Source: CAYMDJ01 sp964537525 (GTDB lineage Archaea > Aenigmatarchaeota > Aenigmatarchaeia > QMZP01). From it: a stretch of 13,366 bases of DNA. Location of the stretch: the NCBI GenBank assembly GCA_964537525.1, contig CAZIAB010000022.1, forward strand, positions 1 through 13,366, in the 5' to 3' direction. Below, piece by piece: positions 13,298 through 13,366 of this stretch. The position numbers and the translations under genes are program-made. The stretch's first letter is position 1; every line of letters begins with the position of its first letter. The notes beneath the pieces were generated by a model. The model was not told the origin of the DNA and searched no databases. It saw nothing but the letters and a program-made list of their open reading frames with translations.

Positions 13298-13366
13298 CAA
13301 CCAAACATATTTAACCTTTCTAGCCAATAGAAGATTGCCTGGCAGGTTTCATGTTTCACAAATAAC

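Larger units (their letters stand above)
13106..13366 (+). other. Non-coding end region
   Basis: No supportable gene lies here. It holds two GGTTAAC copies (13134-13140 and 13150-13156), an 18-bp direct repeat, a long hairpin and a TATA-like CATATTTAA (about 13305-13313) near the end that may belong to a gene beyond the window. The only long ORF, on the minus strand, runs through the direct repeats and hairpin and looks accidental. Confidence 0.4.

Noticed and set aside
13120..13359. 79-codon minus-strand ORF
   Set aside because: It runs through the direct repeats and the hairpin, has no SD or TATA, and its only internal repeat (SVHA) is caused by the DNA repeat.
1..13366. CRISPR array, transposase or phage genes
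   Set aside because: No regular spaced repeats, no DDE or tyrosine recombinase motif and no phage structural protein were seen.

Overview
The window looks like archaeal chromosome. The best marker is a complete ABCE1/Rli1 ribosome-recycling ATPase (3825-5597), a protein of archaea and eukaryotes. Supporting signs are TATA boxes about 25 bp before start codons with no Shine-Dalgarno (SD) sequence (leaderless first genes), GGAGGTGA-type SDs before internal operon genes, and heavy use of AGG and ATA codons. Several proteins (the 170/166-aa paralogs, the 560-aa protein) resemble, from memory only, uncharacterised families of DPANN archaea. I do not assign a phylum.

Layout. (1) 1-1115: 3' part of a HerA/FtsK-like ATPase gene. 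(2) 1116-1639: long non-coding stretch with TATA-like sites, a chain of strong RNA hairpins and two perfect SD sequences. It leads into a secreted, beta-strand-rich 355-aa protein (1640-2707) that may be an outer-membrane barrel. (3) 2708-2960: GC-rich terminator-like hairpin and other inverted repeats, then a convergent six-helix membrane protein (2961-3773, minus). (4) 3774-3824: compact shared divergent promoter, then ABCE1. (5) 5598-5989: poly-T terminator, TATA box and a folded leader. It precedes an operon of four small membrane or secreted proteins of unknown function (5990-7650). (6) 7735-9109, minus: three genes joined by TGATG stop/start overlaps, two of them paralogs and the third a small membrane protein. 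(7) 9225-13105, plus: a 56-aa two-helix membrane protein, a 560-aa protein of unknown function and a 661-aa protein that looks like an endonuclease IV/xylose-isomerase-type TIM barrel split by a helical insertion of about 270 residues. (8) 13106-13366: non-coding, with an 18-bp direct repeat and a long hairpin.

How the parts relate. The ABCE1 gene is housekeeping. The 355-aa gene and the 5990-7650 operon both encode exported or membrane proteins. Both have long, structured, SD-bearing leaders, unlike the leaderless neighbours, so they may form a cell-envelope set with post-transcriptional control or acquired DNA. The divergent cluster 7735-13105 shares one short promoter region and is the best candidate for an undescribed system. 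Its only recognisable catalytic part is the TIM-barrel protein. No tRNA, rRNA, CRISPR array, insertion sequence or origin was recognised.
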